Origin: Coffea arabica
Lineage: Eukaryota > Streptophyta > Magnoliopsida > Gentianales > Rubiaceae
Assembly (NCBI RefSeq): GCF_036785885.1
Contig: NC_092326.1
Coordinates: 43,663,072 to 43,727,071 of the forward strand
Direction of reading: 5' to 3'
DNA: 64,000 nt
Under the pieces are notes generated by a model that worked only from the letters and a program-made list of their open reading frames with translations, was not told the origin of the DNA and ran no database searches. The position numbers and the translations under genes were made by a program. Shown here one piece after another: positions 9,363 to 19,811 of the stretch. How positions within the stretch are numbered: the first letter of the stretch is position 1; every line of letters begins with the position of its first letter.

Positions 9363-12056
9363 TCAATTGAGACAATCTTCAGCACTGGTTGTATCCCCAC
9401 CATCATCAGAGGAACCTTCGCTGTTCCCATTCAATGACAAAATAAGCTGTAGCAGCTCACGCCCCACATCTGAATTCTCTCCTCCACGATCAGGGCTCGT
9501 CCTCCGCCTTTGCAGGGAAATCAACTGCAACATCAGGTCCTCTGGAGAAGCCAAATGATACATCCAGCGCCGATTCTTGGGCCTCCGCTGGAAACAGAAA
9601 GTACAAAATCATCAGCAACAGTGATCATCATCACCAAGTGTCTATACAACTATAATCATTGCATACGCTTCTTTCCCATCACAGCCAGTCATCATCATCA
9701 GAATCACCAAACTCATCATCCTCATCCTCATCCTCATTAATAGTGTCAAAAGAACCATCACAATCGTCAATTATACTGTCATAAAACTCCTCATCTTCAC
9801 CATCTTCATCCTCAACATCCACTGACTCACAACCAACATCATCATCACTATCACCCACAGAATCTTCATCCTCAACATCCACTGACTCACAATCAACATC
9901 ATCATCATTATCACCCACAGAATCTTCGTCATCCTCTTCCTCTTCTTCCTCATAATCATCACTAAAGTCCTCACTATCACCACCATCATAATAGAAATAC
10001 TCCTCGTCATCATCGTCACTGTCATCTTCATATCCGCCAATGGGGAAGAAATGAATTCGACCAGGAATTAGTACCTTAGTCACAGAAGTATCAGCAGAGA
10101 AATTAGAAGAACCTCTCTGCCACCATAAAGATAGTGTCTCTAACATTGTGGAATTGTACTAGAGGGCCTTAACTACTTCCACAAAGATGTAGCATCATAT
10201 GCCCTAGGTATGTTACCGAAAGTTCTAAGTAGAGTTCTAGCACAACAGAGATGGAACAAGAGTAGTGCAGGGAATATCCATGATTTTATCAATGTAAAAC
10301 CAAGCATGCTACAGAAGTAGAATCGACATTCTTTCAGAGATAACAAGTAGAAAGAGGATTAACGATAAACCTGGAAGAGCAAACCACGTAGAAAAGAATC
10401 CAATAAATTAAAAGATAATAGTCATAAGCAATGCTAGAATTAACAATTTGCAATGTTGGCATTAACACTCTTCAACTATTAGTTCTGCTTCTCCTCTTTT
10501 CTGTTCCCCTAATAACGCAACATAATGCTATACTACCCAGGTTCTCACCTAAATCTCTGCTTAAAAGCTACACACTGCAATTATTCAGTTTTGCTCTAGT
10601 GAAAGAACCACATTCTCCTTTAACATTCAATTAACCACATTTGAAGATGAGAGGAGAATCTTCAACGCTATTTAACTAGATCTCTGGTATGTTTATAAAA
10701 TTTCTCCCATCAAACCCTCAAAACTTTACATCACAAGAATGTGATCATTCTGATCAAGTGCATCCAGTAGCAAAAGTGCTAAAGTTGCTCCATCGGAGCA
10801 TGTGTAAAGATTAAAGAGAAGGCCAACGCTTTGTTTGTTTGCAAAAGTGGAATCATCAAACAAGCACTTCCTCAACACCTGAAACGAGTCTTTTTCACTA
10901 TGCTTAGTACCTTGCTTCAGTTGGATAAATCATGGACCAGTATCACTTTCAGCCTTGCACACAATGACTCTATTAATAGACATCCTGCTAAAATTTATGT
11001 GGTAAATTCAATGCAGGAACTTTGGCTTTAAAACTAATTTTGATTTAAATGTCATGACAACAATCAGACTATGCCACACAATCCACGGCATTCAAGATAT
11101 AAGTTTATTTACCACCCTTCAGTCCTCCACATTGATTAATTTGCTGCATCATATTTAGCAGTTGCGTTGAGTCCAAAAAAGCAGCCAGTAGGTAGAAACC
11201 AAACAAGAAACCATAATCAGTATGGTTAAATAATTAATCAGCAGTGATGACACACCTTTTCAATGGTTGTCGGCAAAGTAGCCCTTTCAAGGGCTTTTGG
11301 AGTCCATAGTTTTATGTCACTCTCAATTCCACTGCTAGCTAGCACCATGGTATGAGGATGAGGCTCAATACAATTTACGACATCCTTATCAGCTTCCATA
11401 ACCCGAATAAGCTCCCCATCTTTCTTCTTCCATATGAATATTCTCCCACAATCTGATCCGCTCACCACATATTCACACTTAGGACCAAAGAAGTTCACAC
11501 CCTTAACTGTCTCACAGTTCCTGTGCCCCTTGAAAACTTGGGGACCGGCTAGAGCATCAGCATCCATGTCTGCTGGGAATGAACTTGTCTGGTGATCATT
11601 ACCCATTTCAGTACCATCACTGCCGCTGGACACAGGAGAAGGTGGTACTGGGTGAGGTCCCAGTCCCATATCCTTCGAAAAAAGATAAATGAACTCATCA
11701 GCGTAGGACACGAGAAGTTCACTCTGGTCTGAGAATGCCAATCCAGTTATCCCTACACGCTTATCACCACGTAAATGAGTGGGACAAAAGAAGTCAACAG
11801 GCTGACCAAAATCAGTTGATTCATTCCATTTATATTTGCGAATATCATAAAGTCGAGCAAATTCATCTGCTCCAGCAACAGAAAATAAATTGGGATTTCT
11901 TGGATTTATTGCAATTGCATTTAGTTGAACAACTGACAGGAAACTCCTTTCCCTAATAGGTTGGCATGTAAAAAGTTCTGTAGCAACTCCAGTCCTCAGG
12001 TCAATCTGTTAGAACATTTAGCCAAAAAAGTTCAAACAGAGAGGAAGCAATACCAT

Positions 12057-12120
<64 letters not shown>

Positions 12121-14659
12121 GGTTGTTCAGAGAATGGACATAATGGATTAAAACTTACATGCTGAACTAATCCATCTTCACCACAGGTATAAACTATATG
12201 CGGGCTTCCAGGTTCAATGGCCAGCTTATGAGCTCGTCCGTGATGCTTAGCCAGGAGCCTAGTCTCCACTTTTCCACGCTCCAGTATCTGAGCATGTCTA
12301 ACCTATATAGACAAATGCCCTTGATAAGAAAATCCATTAGAGTTTCTAAATAAGTATCAAAAAGACTTGTATGTCTTCATTGTTGAGCAAACTGATTGTA
12401 CACCACCACTAATAAACAAAAATTTAATCAAACAGAACTCAGATTTCAACCCCACTCTATTTTAGGAAAGAGGCTAAGGGTGACGATCCAAAATGGGTGA
12501 GCTCCCAAAAATTAGAAATAAAAGACAGATCTCCTTAGAAAAATGATTGATGATACTAAAAAAAAGGTAGGTTTCGGAACGTTACGTACGCTTGCAAAAA
12601 TTCTAGCAGATAATGTTCTTTTATCTTGTGATCCTACTTAAATGAACAATGAAATTTATACCTGTCCGTCAGCAGCACAAGTTACAATGCTTCTATCTTC
12701 AGTGTATGGCATGATTTTTGCTTGGAAGACATTGTTGTGATGGCCTGAATGGAATGACAGTCTAACATTCCCTCCTTCCCAATCCCACAATATCACTCTC
12801 CTGTCATCCGAACCCGATATGAGAATGTCTCCATCAGCATTAAAGTTAACTGTGTTCACACAACCTCTGTGTTTATCCAGCTTCCCAAAGATGTCAAGAC
12901 GAAGCACAAGATCCTGAGACAATTAACCAGCGATCAAATAGCAGACATATGAAGCTTAATGTACTAAGCTTCTCCTAACAACCCAAGTCTTCAGATGTTG
13001 GTCTTTTGTCAGAGAAGCTATGGAAAATGAACAGGAAAACCACGTGTAGACCATGAAATTATCCTTGTATCCATTAATAGAACTACTAGCAGGACAAAGA
13101 AAAATTCCAACTCAGCATTTCCTACATCAAAGCATGATGACAACATCAACGCATGATGATATAAAGAAATGTGCATTGACTTAGATCTGATGCAACAACA
13201 TAGGAAGGCTGACATTGTAAGTTGTAGCTCGTAATGACCCTCATAGATGTGTATATTGGGAGACCAGCCAAACATTATACATTTGCACTGAAGACAATAA
13301 GACACTCTCTCTCTCTCACACTCTCACACACACACACACACAAATAAAGGAAAAAGAACAATTGACCATTTCTTACAAAATCAGCAAGACAATTTAGACT
13401 CCTGATTCAACAGAGACAAACGTGCAGTTAAAAGATATTTGAAGCCATAAAAGGATGTACACATAAGCAAAGCTGAGATCCAGCAGGGTGAAAAGTAAGG
13501 GGGTAATTGAGGTGTAAGCAAAGCATGGAAGACAAAAAAATACTCTCCATAAATTAAGCCCAACATCTCTTGCAACCTTTATCTACAGAAACTACTTAAC
13601 GTACATCTTCTGCAATAAAATTATCAAGACTTGATTGCAATATAGGATGCACGAATGTTTTCTTGCTCATTCTTTGTGATACCTAATGAGAAAAGTATTG
13701 CTGGGAAATGCTCTCATCGAGGCATTTATTTGACTGAATGAAAGTGCACTGAGTATATTGTGAATGCCTCAATTGTGAGTAGAGAATAGGTAAAGAACTT
13801 TGTTTATGTGCTTTAATTTAACTTTATCGATTGAATTTGGTAACAATTTCTACTGCAACTTTTATTGGTTGGGATTTGTTCTGCAGCAAATATATTTTCA
13901 TTTTTATGTAATTTTGCAATTATAGATCAAAATACGGCTTCGTACAATATATTTGTGCCATACAAAGTACAAAAATGAATGTACTTTGTGAGAAATAGGA
14001 CCAGAGTGTAATTGAATACGAATAAAAGTCAAGCAAAGTTCAAGATGCACAGTAGTCGTTTATAAAGGAGGGGGAAAGAAGCATTGAGAGAGAATACTAG
14101 TGCATTTAACAGCCAAAGACTCATACCTTCCGTCGAAACTTGAGCTTATAGGCCATAAGCAAAGCTGTATCGGACCAGTGTTAACGTGATTGAAACTGAA
14201 TAAAGATCAGTTTATTCCGCGCTACCAATTAGCACTCAATTGCTCAAAATATTACATTAAATTCATGAATGTAACCATTAATTACAAAACTGAGTATAAT
14301 ATCAGTGCATACAAATAGGACACTAAATTCGACCGAGCATACATAAATACACACACACACACATCGACTTATGTACGGAGTAACAATTAAGAAGCACATG
14401 ATCAGGTGAATTATCTTAACAGTAATGACGCAAACAGAATTAAATTATGACATCCATAGAGCATTGAACTCAGGAAAAAAAAACAAGAAAAACTTTGAAC
14501 GATTAGGTTAAAGGAAAAACCGAAAGCAGAAGAGAAAAAGGGGAAAACCTCAGATGCGGCAAGACGATGAGCGAAGTTTCTGGTGGAGAGGTCGCCGACC
14601 TCTCGTTTCCAGATATCGACGACGGCGGTGTCAAGGCTGGTTCTTGCCCTCTTTCTCAT
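9363..14659 (-). CDS. DCAF8/WDTC1-like WD40 protein (putative CUL4 receptor)
   Basis: Five exons, all GT-AG and in phase: 14659-14549, 12913-12662, 12302-12159, 12005-11256 and 9587-9363, giving 493 aa. The product starts MRKRARTSLDTAVVDIWKRE and carries WD repeats, including HRGCVNTVNFNADGDILISG...VILWDW, HHNNVFQAKIMP and GEDGLVQHIDLR. ADEFARLYDIRKY and a last repeat ending SDIKLWTPK follow. The two D-x-R endings (HIDLR, LYDIR) resemble DWD/WDxR motifs that bind DDB1, so a role as a CUL4-DDB1 substrate receptor is inferred. The last exon (RRPKNRRWMYHLASPEDLM, then a Ser/Asp tail) matches the C-terminal region of the plant DCAF8-like group as I recall it. A GT/GA microsatellite sits in intron 3. 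The 1.67-kb last intron hides an acidic reading frame. Confidence 0.88.
9679..10146 (-). other. Acidic ORF in last intron of WD40 gene
   Basis: A 155-codon frame on the same strand as the host gene opens MLETLSLWWQRGSSNFSADT and becomes almost entirely Asp/Glu/Ser, ending DDDDWL. A 60-bp unit (encoding DSVGDxDDDVxCESVDVEDE) is tandemly repeated twice near 9801-9917. Four codons upstream of the ATG is an in-frame TAG; a CCCTCTAG acceptor there would join exon 4 (ending AAG) in phase 0 and read YNSTMLETL. It could therefore be an alternative last exon giving an acidic tail, a nested gene, or a GAT/GAA-rich low-complexity stretch open by chance. I recognise no family. Confidence 0.3.
12057..12118. 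repeat. GT/GA compound microsatellite
   Basis: A (GT)n tract runs straight into a (GA)n tract of about 40 bp, within intron 3 of the WD40 gene. Expected to be polymorphic. Confidence 0.9.
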
Positions 14660-15730
14660 GGCGTGGCGCCTATGTCACCGAACTGCTAATCTATCTATTA
14701 CTTCCTGCTGCTATGAGTTATGAAATGAATAATCACTGCGCCCAGTTCTCAACTCCCAAGTGAATGCATTTATATATATATATCTCGCCAAAATGAAAAA
14801 TATTTATATATATATATATATATATCACTAAAATAAAAAAAAAAAGTAAAAAAAAAAAAAGGGAGTGGCCCTGGCATCAGTAGTAAATAAGGAAAGACCG
14901 GAGCAATTAAGATAAAATTCCCCTCTCCTCTTTATTTATTTACTAGTTTTGTATCCGAACGGGAATCTTCGAAAAATAATAAATTATTTAATCAATTTTA
15001 TAAAAATGTCAATATGAAATATAAATTTAATGTCTATTTTATTATAACCTTTCTTAAGTATATTACTATATGGGCATTGTAATATAAAGTATTCTTATAA
15101 TATAAATTTGAACATCTAATAATTTACTTCGGTAATTAGTTACTTTTTTACTTCTTGTAGTGATAATAATTCTTTTTTACTTCTGTTTCCTATGCAGTAC
15201 ACAAATTATTGGCATGAATTTGGAGATATATCTAATAAAGATATTTATGTCTCTTTTATTTATATCGCATTACTTTCCAGTTTCTTTTTTGGGTAGGAAA
15301 TAAGAATCATATAATATTAAGAATTCTTATAGGAAATACGAATTGATATATATCTAAACAAAAAAGGAGCAAGCCACATAGGAAACTACTTATCGTTTCT
15401 TTAAGCCACGTAGGAAAAAGAAAACATGAAAGGATAAGAATTAGAATGCGATTTTATTATATATATAGGATTTATTTATTTATAATAATAATAAATACTA
15501 AAACGTAAATACTCAGCAGTTGGTAGTACTAAAAGGGAGCTCGCCAAATGGATTAGTTTTTGTTTTAACTTTTAATTGTTCGTTTGCAGATGATAACTTC
15601 CAAAGCCTTGGTTTTACTTTAGTGTTTGTTTGGACTTGCTTCTCATTATCACATGGAAAAAAAAAGAGAGGAAAAAACACAAACACACAAAATAGGCGAA
15701 GAAGGATAGAGTGCCTGAGCCAAACCAACA
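14660..15730. other. Intergenic, 5' flank of WD40 gene
   Basis: Includes two (TA)n tracts around 14773-14826 and AT-rich sequence. The nearest gene on each side points away, so promoters of both the WD40 gene and the PPR-SMR gene must lie in 14660-16663. I see no separate gene. Confidence 0.5.
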
Positions 15731-15756
15731 CCCCCCCCCCCCCCCCCCCCCCCCCG
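15731..15756. repeat. Long poly-C tract
   Basis: A run of about 25 C (G-run on the minus strand), next to an A-rich run. The apparent 112- and 109-codon frames through it are artefacts of the homopolymer. Its length may be a sequencing estimate. Confidence 0.85.
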
Positions 15757-15948
15757 CCAAAACCAAAAAAAAAAAAGAGGAAAAAAAAGCCTAGTAGAGC
15801 TGAGTTTGTTATCCTTACACAGCAAATTGTTTGTCTTGACAAATGCCCTTTGGCCTAGTTTCCAAGTTTAGAAACGAAAAGAAAAGAAGAGAACTGATAC
15901 ATTACGAAAGAAAAGAAAAAAGAAGAGAAAAGATATAAATTTTGCTTG

Positions 15949-16184
15949 GGAGTTTAGAAAAGAAAAGAAGAGTTATTATTTTATTTGAGAGCTGAATAGA
16001 AATGGGGAAAAAAAAGATTGTATATTAACTTATTTCACAGATGGGTTCTTTAAGTGTAAAAAAAAAAAAGGAATTGTTTGGATAGTGAATTATTTATTAA
16101 AATTAATTTATTTGTATCATTAATATATTTTTCAATCACTTTTTTATATCAAATATATAATATAAATTTGTTATTTGCGAGTTT
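15949..16184 (+). repeat. Tandem duplication, unit 1
   Basis: About 235 bp beginning GGGAGTTTAGAAA, with ATTTGAGAGCTGA, TGTATATTAACTTA, ATAGTGAATTA and AATTTATTTGTATCATTAAT in order. The same series recurs at 16394-16600. A SINE has inserted at the junction of the two units. No coding content. Confidence 0.65.
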
Positions 16185-16385
16185 TTTTTTTGTCAAAGCC
16201 TTTTGCAAGATTTTTGTGACTTTACAAATCTAAATCTCGAGTAAATCTCAAAAGCCGGCAACTCTTAAGGTTCCTCAAGAGACTTACAAACCCCACCCAA
16301 ATCTCCTTCCAGCCCCGATGTGGGATAACCACCTAAAGGAGCAGCTGCTGCTAAAACCTAAAGAAACCGCACTAACCCCATCCAG
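16185..16385 (-). mobile_element. SINE with 17-bp target duplication
   Basis: Reads on the minus strand: the body contains ATCCCACATCGGGGCTGG and ends GCTTTGACAAAAAAAAA. It is flanked by TTGTTATTTGCGAGTTT (16168-16184) and TTGTTATTTGGGAGTTT (16386-16402), a 17-bp duplication with one mismatch. An A-rich tail plus long target duplication is the hallmark of LINE-driven SINE insertion. Internal promoter boxes are not clear. Confidence 0.65.
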
Positions 16386-16393
16386 TTGTTATT

Positions 16394-16600
16394 TGGGAGT
16401 TTAGAAAAAAAAAGAAGAGCTACTTTTTATTTGGAAGCTGACTGGACATGGGAAAAAAGAGTGTATATTAACTTACCTTTTCTTAAAAAAAAAAAAACGG
16501 TCTGAATAGTGAATTAATTATCAGAATTAATTTATTTGTATCATTAATATATTTTTTATTTTAAATACATAATATTTAAAAAATATATATATCAAATAAT
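16394..16600 (+). repeat. Tandem duplication, unit 2
   Basis: Diverged copy of 15949-16184, located immediately upstream of the PPR-SMR gene, so it probably forms part of that gene's 5' flank. Confidence 0.6.
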
Positions 16601-16663
16601 CTAAGTGTCGGAACACTTATATGTTCAAGGACAAAATAGGCAAAATAGAAACGGTCATTTAAA

Positions 16664-18124
16664 ATGGCGTCAGCAGCCACACCCACGCGGCTAATACTCT
16701 GGAAAATGCCAACGCCGGCAATGAATCGCCGGTGCGGTCCAGTGGTGCCGGTGTGTTGTTCGCTGTGCAAACAAGGCCAGCGCTTCCTAAGCTCCCTCGC
16801 CACCACCGACGAATCCTCCTCAGCCGCCCACCACCGCTCACTTCGAAAATTCGTTAAAACTTCATCCAAACACGTGGCTCTGGATACTCTCTCTCATCTC
16901 CTCTCCCCCACCACCGCTCACCCTCACCTCTCCTACCACCTCGCCCTCCCTGTAAGCTCTCAAGTCTCTTTGCGTATGTATGTATATCAATTATATCTAC
17001 TGATCCGACAACGTAACGTACTCTACACCTAGCTCTCAAGCCCCTTCTGATGCTTCTTGTAGTTGTACCTCATAATTAGCCAAGCTTCATGGTTCAGCTG
17101 GAACGCTAAGCTGTTGGCGGATGTGACAGCTCTCATGTACAAGCAAGAAAGGTTCATCGAAGCTGAGGCCTTGATTCTCCAGGCCCTCAAGAAGCTGCCG
17201 GCCCATGACCGAGATCTGTGCAATTTTTATTGTCATCTCCTTCATTCCAACGCCAAGCACCGGTCCAGCAAAGGAGTCTTTGATTCACTCACGAGCTTGA
17301 AGCAGCTTCTCGCTCGTTCGTCGTCGGTTTACGTGCAAAAACGAGCGTACGAGTCGATGGTTAGCGGTCTTTGTGAGATTGGGTTGCCCGGTGAAGCTGA
17401 AAATTTGATGGAAGAAATGAGAGGTGTGGGGCTAAAGCCATCCGGGTTTGAGTTTAAGTCCTTGGTTCATGCTTATGGAAGGTTAGGGTTGTTCGAGGAT
17501 ATGAAGAGAAGCGTGACTCAAATGGAGGACGCAGGGGTTGAGTTGGATACGGTTTGTTCAAATATGGTGCTTTCTTCACTTGGATCGCACAAGGTTTTCT
17601 CCGAAATGGTTTCATGGCTTCGGAGAATGAAAGATTCGGAGGTTTCATTCTCTATTCGGACTTATAATTCAGTCTTGAACTCATGCCCCACTCTCATTCT
17701 ACTGCTGCAAGATCCCAAAACCATTCCCCTTTCAATGGAAGACTTGATGGGCAATTTGTCCCAAGAGGAGGCAGATTTGGTCCGGGAGTTGGTTGCATCA
17801 TCCGTTCTGGATGAGGCGATGGAATGCAATTCTGCCGAGTTGAAGTTGGATCTGCACGGAATGCATTTGAGCACTTCATGTCTGATTTTCTTGCAGTGGA
17901 TTGACAGGCTGCGGCTGAGGTTTTCGGCGGGAGACAATATGGTTCCAACTCAGATCACAGTGGTTTGTGGGTCGGGAAAACACAGTGCTTCAAGAGGGGA
18001 ATCCCCAGTGAAAGGTCTGCTGAGGGAGATGATACTGCGGATAAAGTGCCCTCTAAGAATTGACAGGAGGAACCTCGGATGTTTTGTTGCCAAAGGGAAA
18101 GTTTTCAGTGATTGGTTATGCTGA
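16664..18124 (+). CDS. PPR-SMR protein, probably organellar
   Basis: Two exons, 16664-16951 and 17063-18124, joined in phase 0 (CCT|GTAAGC and TTGTAG|TTG), giving 449 aa. The N-terminal region is Arg/Ser-rich with few acidic residues, as in chloroplast or mitochondrial transit peptides. Pentatricopeptide-like helices follow, for example YESMVSGLCEIGLPGEAENL, then FKSLVHAYGRLGLFEDMK and TYNSVLNSC. The C-terminal 90 residues form a small MutS-related (SMR) domain with the LDLHGM motif near residue 360 and a GSGKHS loop. The arrangement resembles Arabidopsis At2g17033. PPR-SMR proteins bind organellar RNA and some may cleave nucleic acid; this one has fewer PPR units than well-studied members such as GUN1. 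The junction LALPLYLIISQASWFSW supports the intron. Transcript and target are unknown. Confidence 0.85.
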
Positions 18125-18615
18125 TTTCTCAGACTGCTCCGAAACTAAGATCATGCTGATGGGCAGGTATCGATGAAGAATAATAACATGGTAGCATTAA
18201 TTAAGATGGGCATGCCTTTTTCTTCTTGTCATCTCATTTTCAACTTACTTGGGTAAGGCTAAAAAACCTTGATCTGCTGAGAGTGCTGACTGAATCTGGC
18301 AGCCCCTGTAATGCGTCAACTTCATTATACTTCCAATACAAAGCGTGCAATGCATTATGCCTGCAATGGTCTTCTTTTACTATTTGCTGGCACAAGGAGC
18401 AAAGAACCGCCAGCATTACTTTGCCCCAGGTGTGGCATAATTTAGCGGATCCATTTACAAATTTACATCATGACAAAATTCTTGGAGTGAGGCCCTCCAA
18501 ATTTACAAGGAAATGCACTCAACAATAACCAGATCATCGTAGAATCGATGACTATACATACAACTGGCAATCCAAGGTTTATATAAAATCCTTTTCTTGA
18601 TATTTATATAAAATA
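18125..18615. other. 3' flank of PPR-SMR gene
   Basis: Probably contains the 3' UTR. A 100-codon frame at 18226-18528 on the plus strand has no domain and is not proposed as a gene. Confidence 0.4.
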
Positions 18616-19747
18616 CTACATTGCCTTCCAAAGGATGCAATGAGGTTCACGCAAAAGACTCTTAAATGAGCGTTCGCACATAGGTATTCCTGCCTTGTCT
18701 CTTGCTGTTTGGAAAAAGATCGCCCATGTTGAATCATCTGGAAAGTGTAATCCAATGTCTTTACAAGAGCACTGGCAGGGTCCCCAAAACATAAAGATCA
18801 GCAGAAGATTTGAAGTATGGCAAGCACCATGAACATTGAGATCATGCCATCCAGGAACTATCCATCTAAATTAATGGATAAGAAGCATTGCAACAAATGG
18901 TTCTATTGCATTAAAAGTAAAAGAAAACACAAAAGAGGAGTTAATAATAATCCTCAAACATGGCCACCATAGATTTATGAGTACTTTTTCTATCCCTGCT
19001 GCAAGAAATATGCAGAGACTTTCAACAAATTCCAGCTGCATTGAGCTATCACGATAATTAACCCAATCAGCCTCTTCCATTACAATTTCTTTCCCAAATT
19101 CAACACCCAAAACTTGCACCCTGGCCAAAGCTAACAGTGAATAGAGATGGTAATGAATGATATGTTGATACCGTAGGAAATATAAAACCATAATCACGGG
19201 AAGGGTGATGTCTAGCAATAAATGCAGATAATAAACCACTACTAATTGTCACTAGTATTAAGCCCATCCAGATTTTAGCTTTAATTAATCTATGCTACCC
19301 TATACATGATGCGAAGAAGCCTTCTTACACATTTATTGCCAATGCATCACTACATGGCAGAAGACAACACACCAGAAAATTTGAGGTGAATCTACTAAAA
19401 GTTTGTTGAGGCTAATAAATTTAGATGGTCTGTTTTACAAGAACAGTGACCTGCTCACCTGGCCCCCGTCTGCACACACAAGATCATAGCAAAGAACAAT
19501 CCCAGAAAAACGGGGAGTGAACTTGCTAGGAATTGTATTGAGGCTAAACGAAATCAAGTAATAAACCAGTTCAAGTTGCATGTAACCAGTATGGTAAATG
19601 AACGCACAAATATATGTTCCTATGGACGCCAAACATGTAAACAGATAAGAGCTAAAAACCAGAAATATGTAAAGGAGCATATAGTGCGGAAGTATATATC
19701 ATACCTAAGTAACCTAATGCTTCCAAAAGAGAGTTTATCCACACCAA
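18616..19747 (-). pseudogene. Unassigned coding-like islands beside ATR 3' end
   Basis: Several minus-strand blocks look like exons. (i) 19747-19705, TTTTGCAG acceptor, AG|GTATG donor, encodes GVDKLSFGSIRLL. (ii) 19543 to 19459 or 19451 joins in phase to read SLNTIPSKFTPRFSG, then IVLCYDLVCADGGQ. (iii) From 19120 it reads VQVLGVEFGKEIVMEEADW, then VNYRDSSMQLEFVESL; joining it in frame needs the weaker donor at 19451. (iv) About 18790-18616 carries an open frame ending HCILWKAM and a TAG stop. The upstream side abuts the ATR stop at 19812, so no complete gene fits. I recognise no family. It may be a truncated gene copy, a poorly resolved small gene, or spliced 3' UTR of ATR. Confidence 0.35.
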
Positions 19748-19811
19748 CTGCAAAACCATTTTGGTAAAGTCAACAGACAGGAGACACAGAATCCGAAACT
19801 TCCTGCCTTAA

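Noticed and set aside
15513-15858. Overlapping 109- and 112-codon frames with Gly or Pro runs
   Set aside because: They depend on the long poly-C homopolymer and adjacent A-runs.
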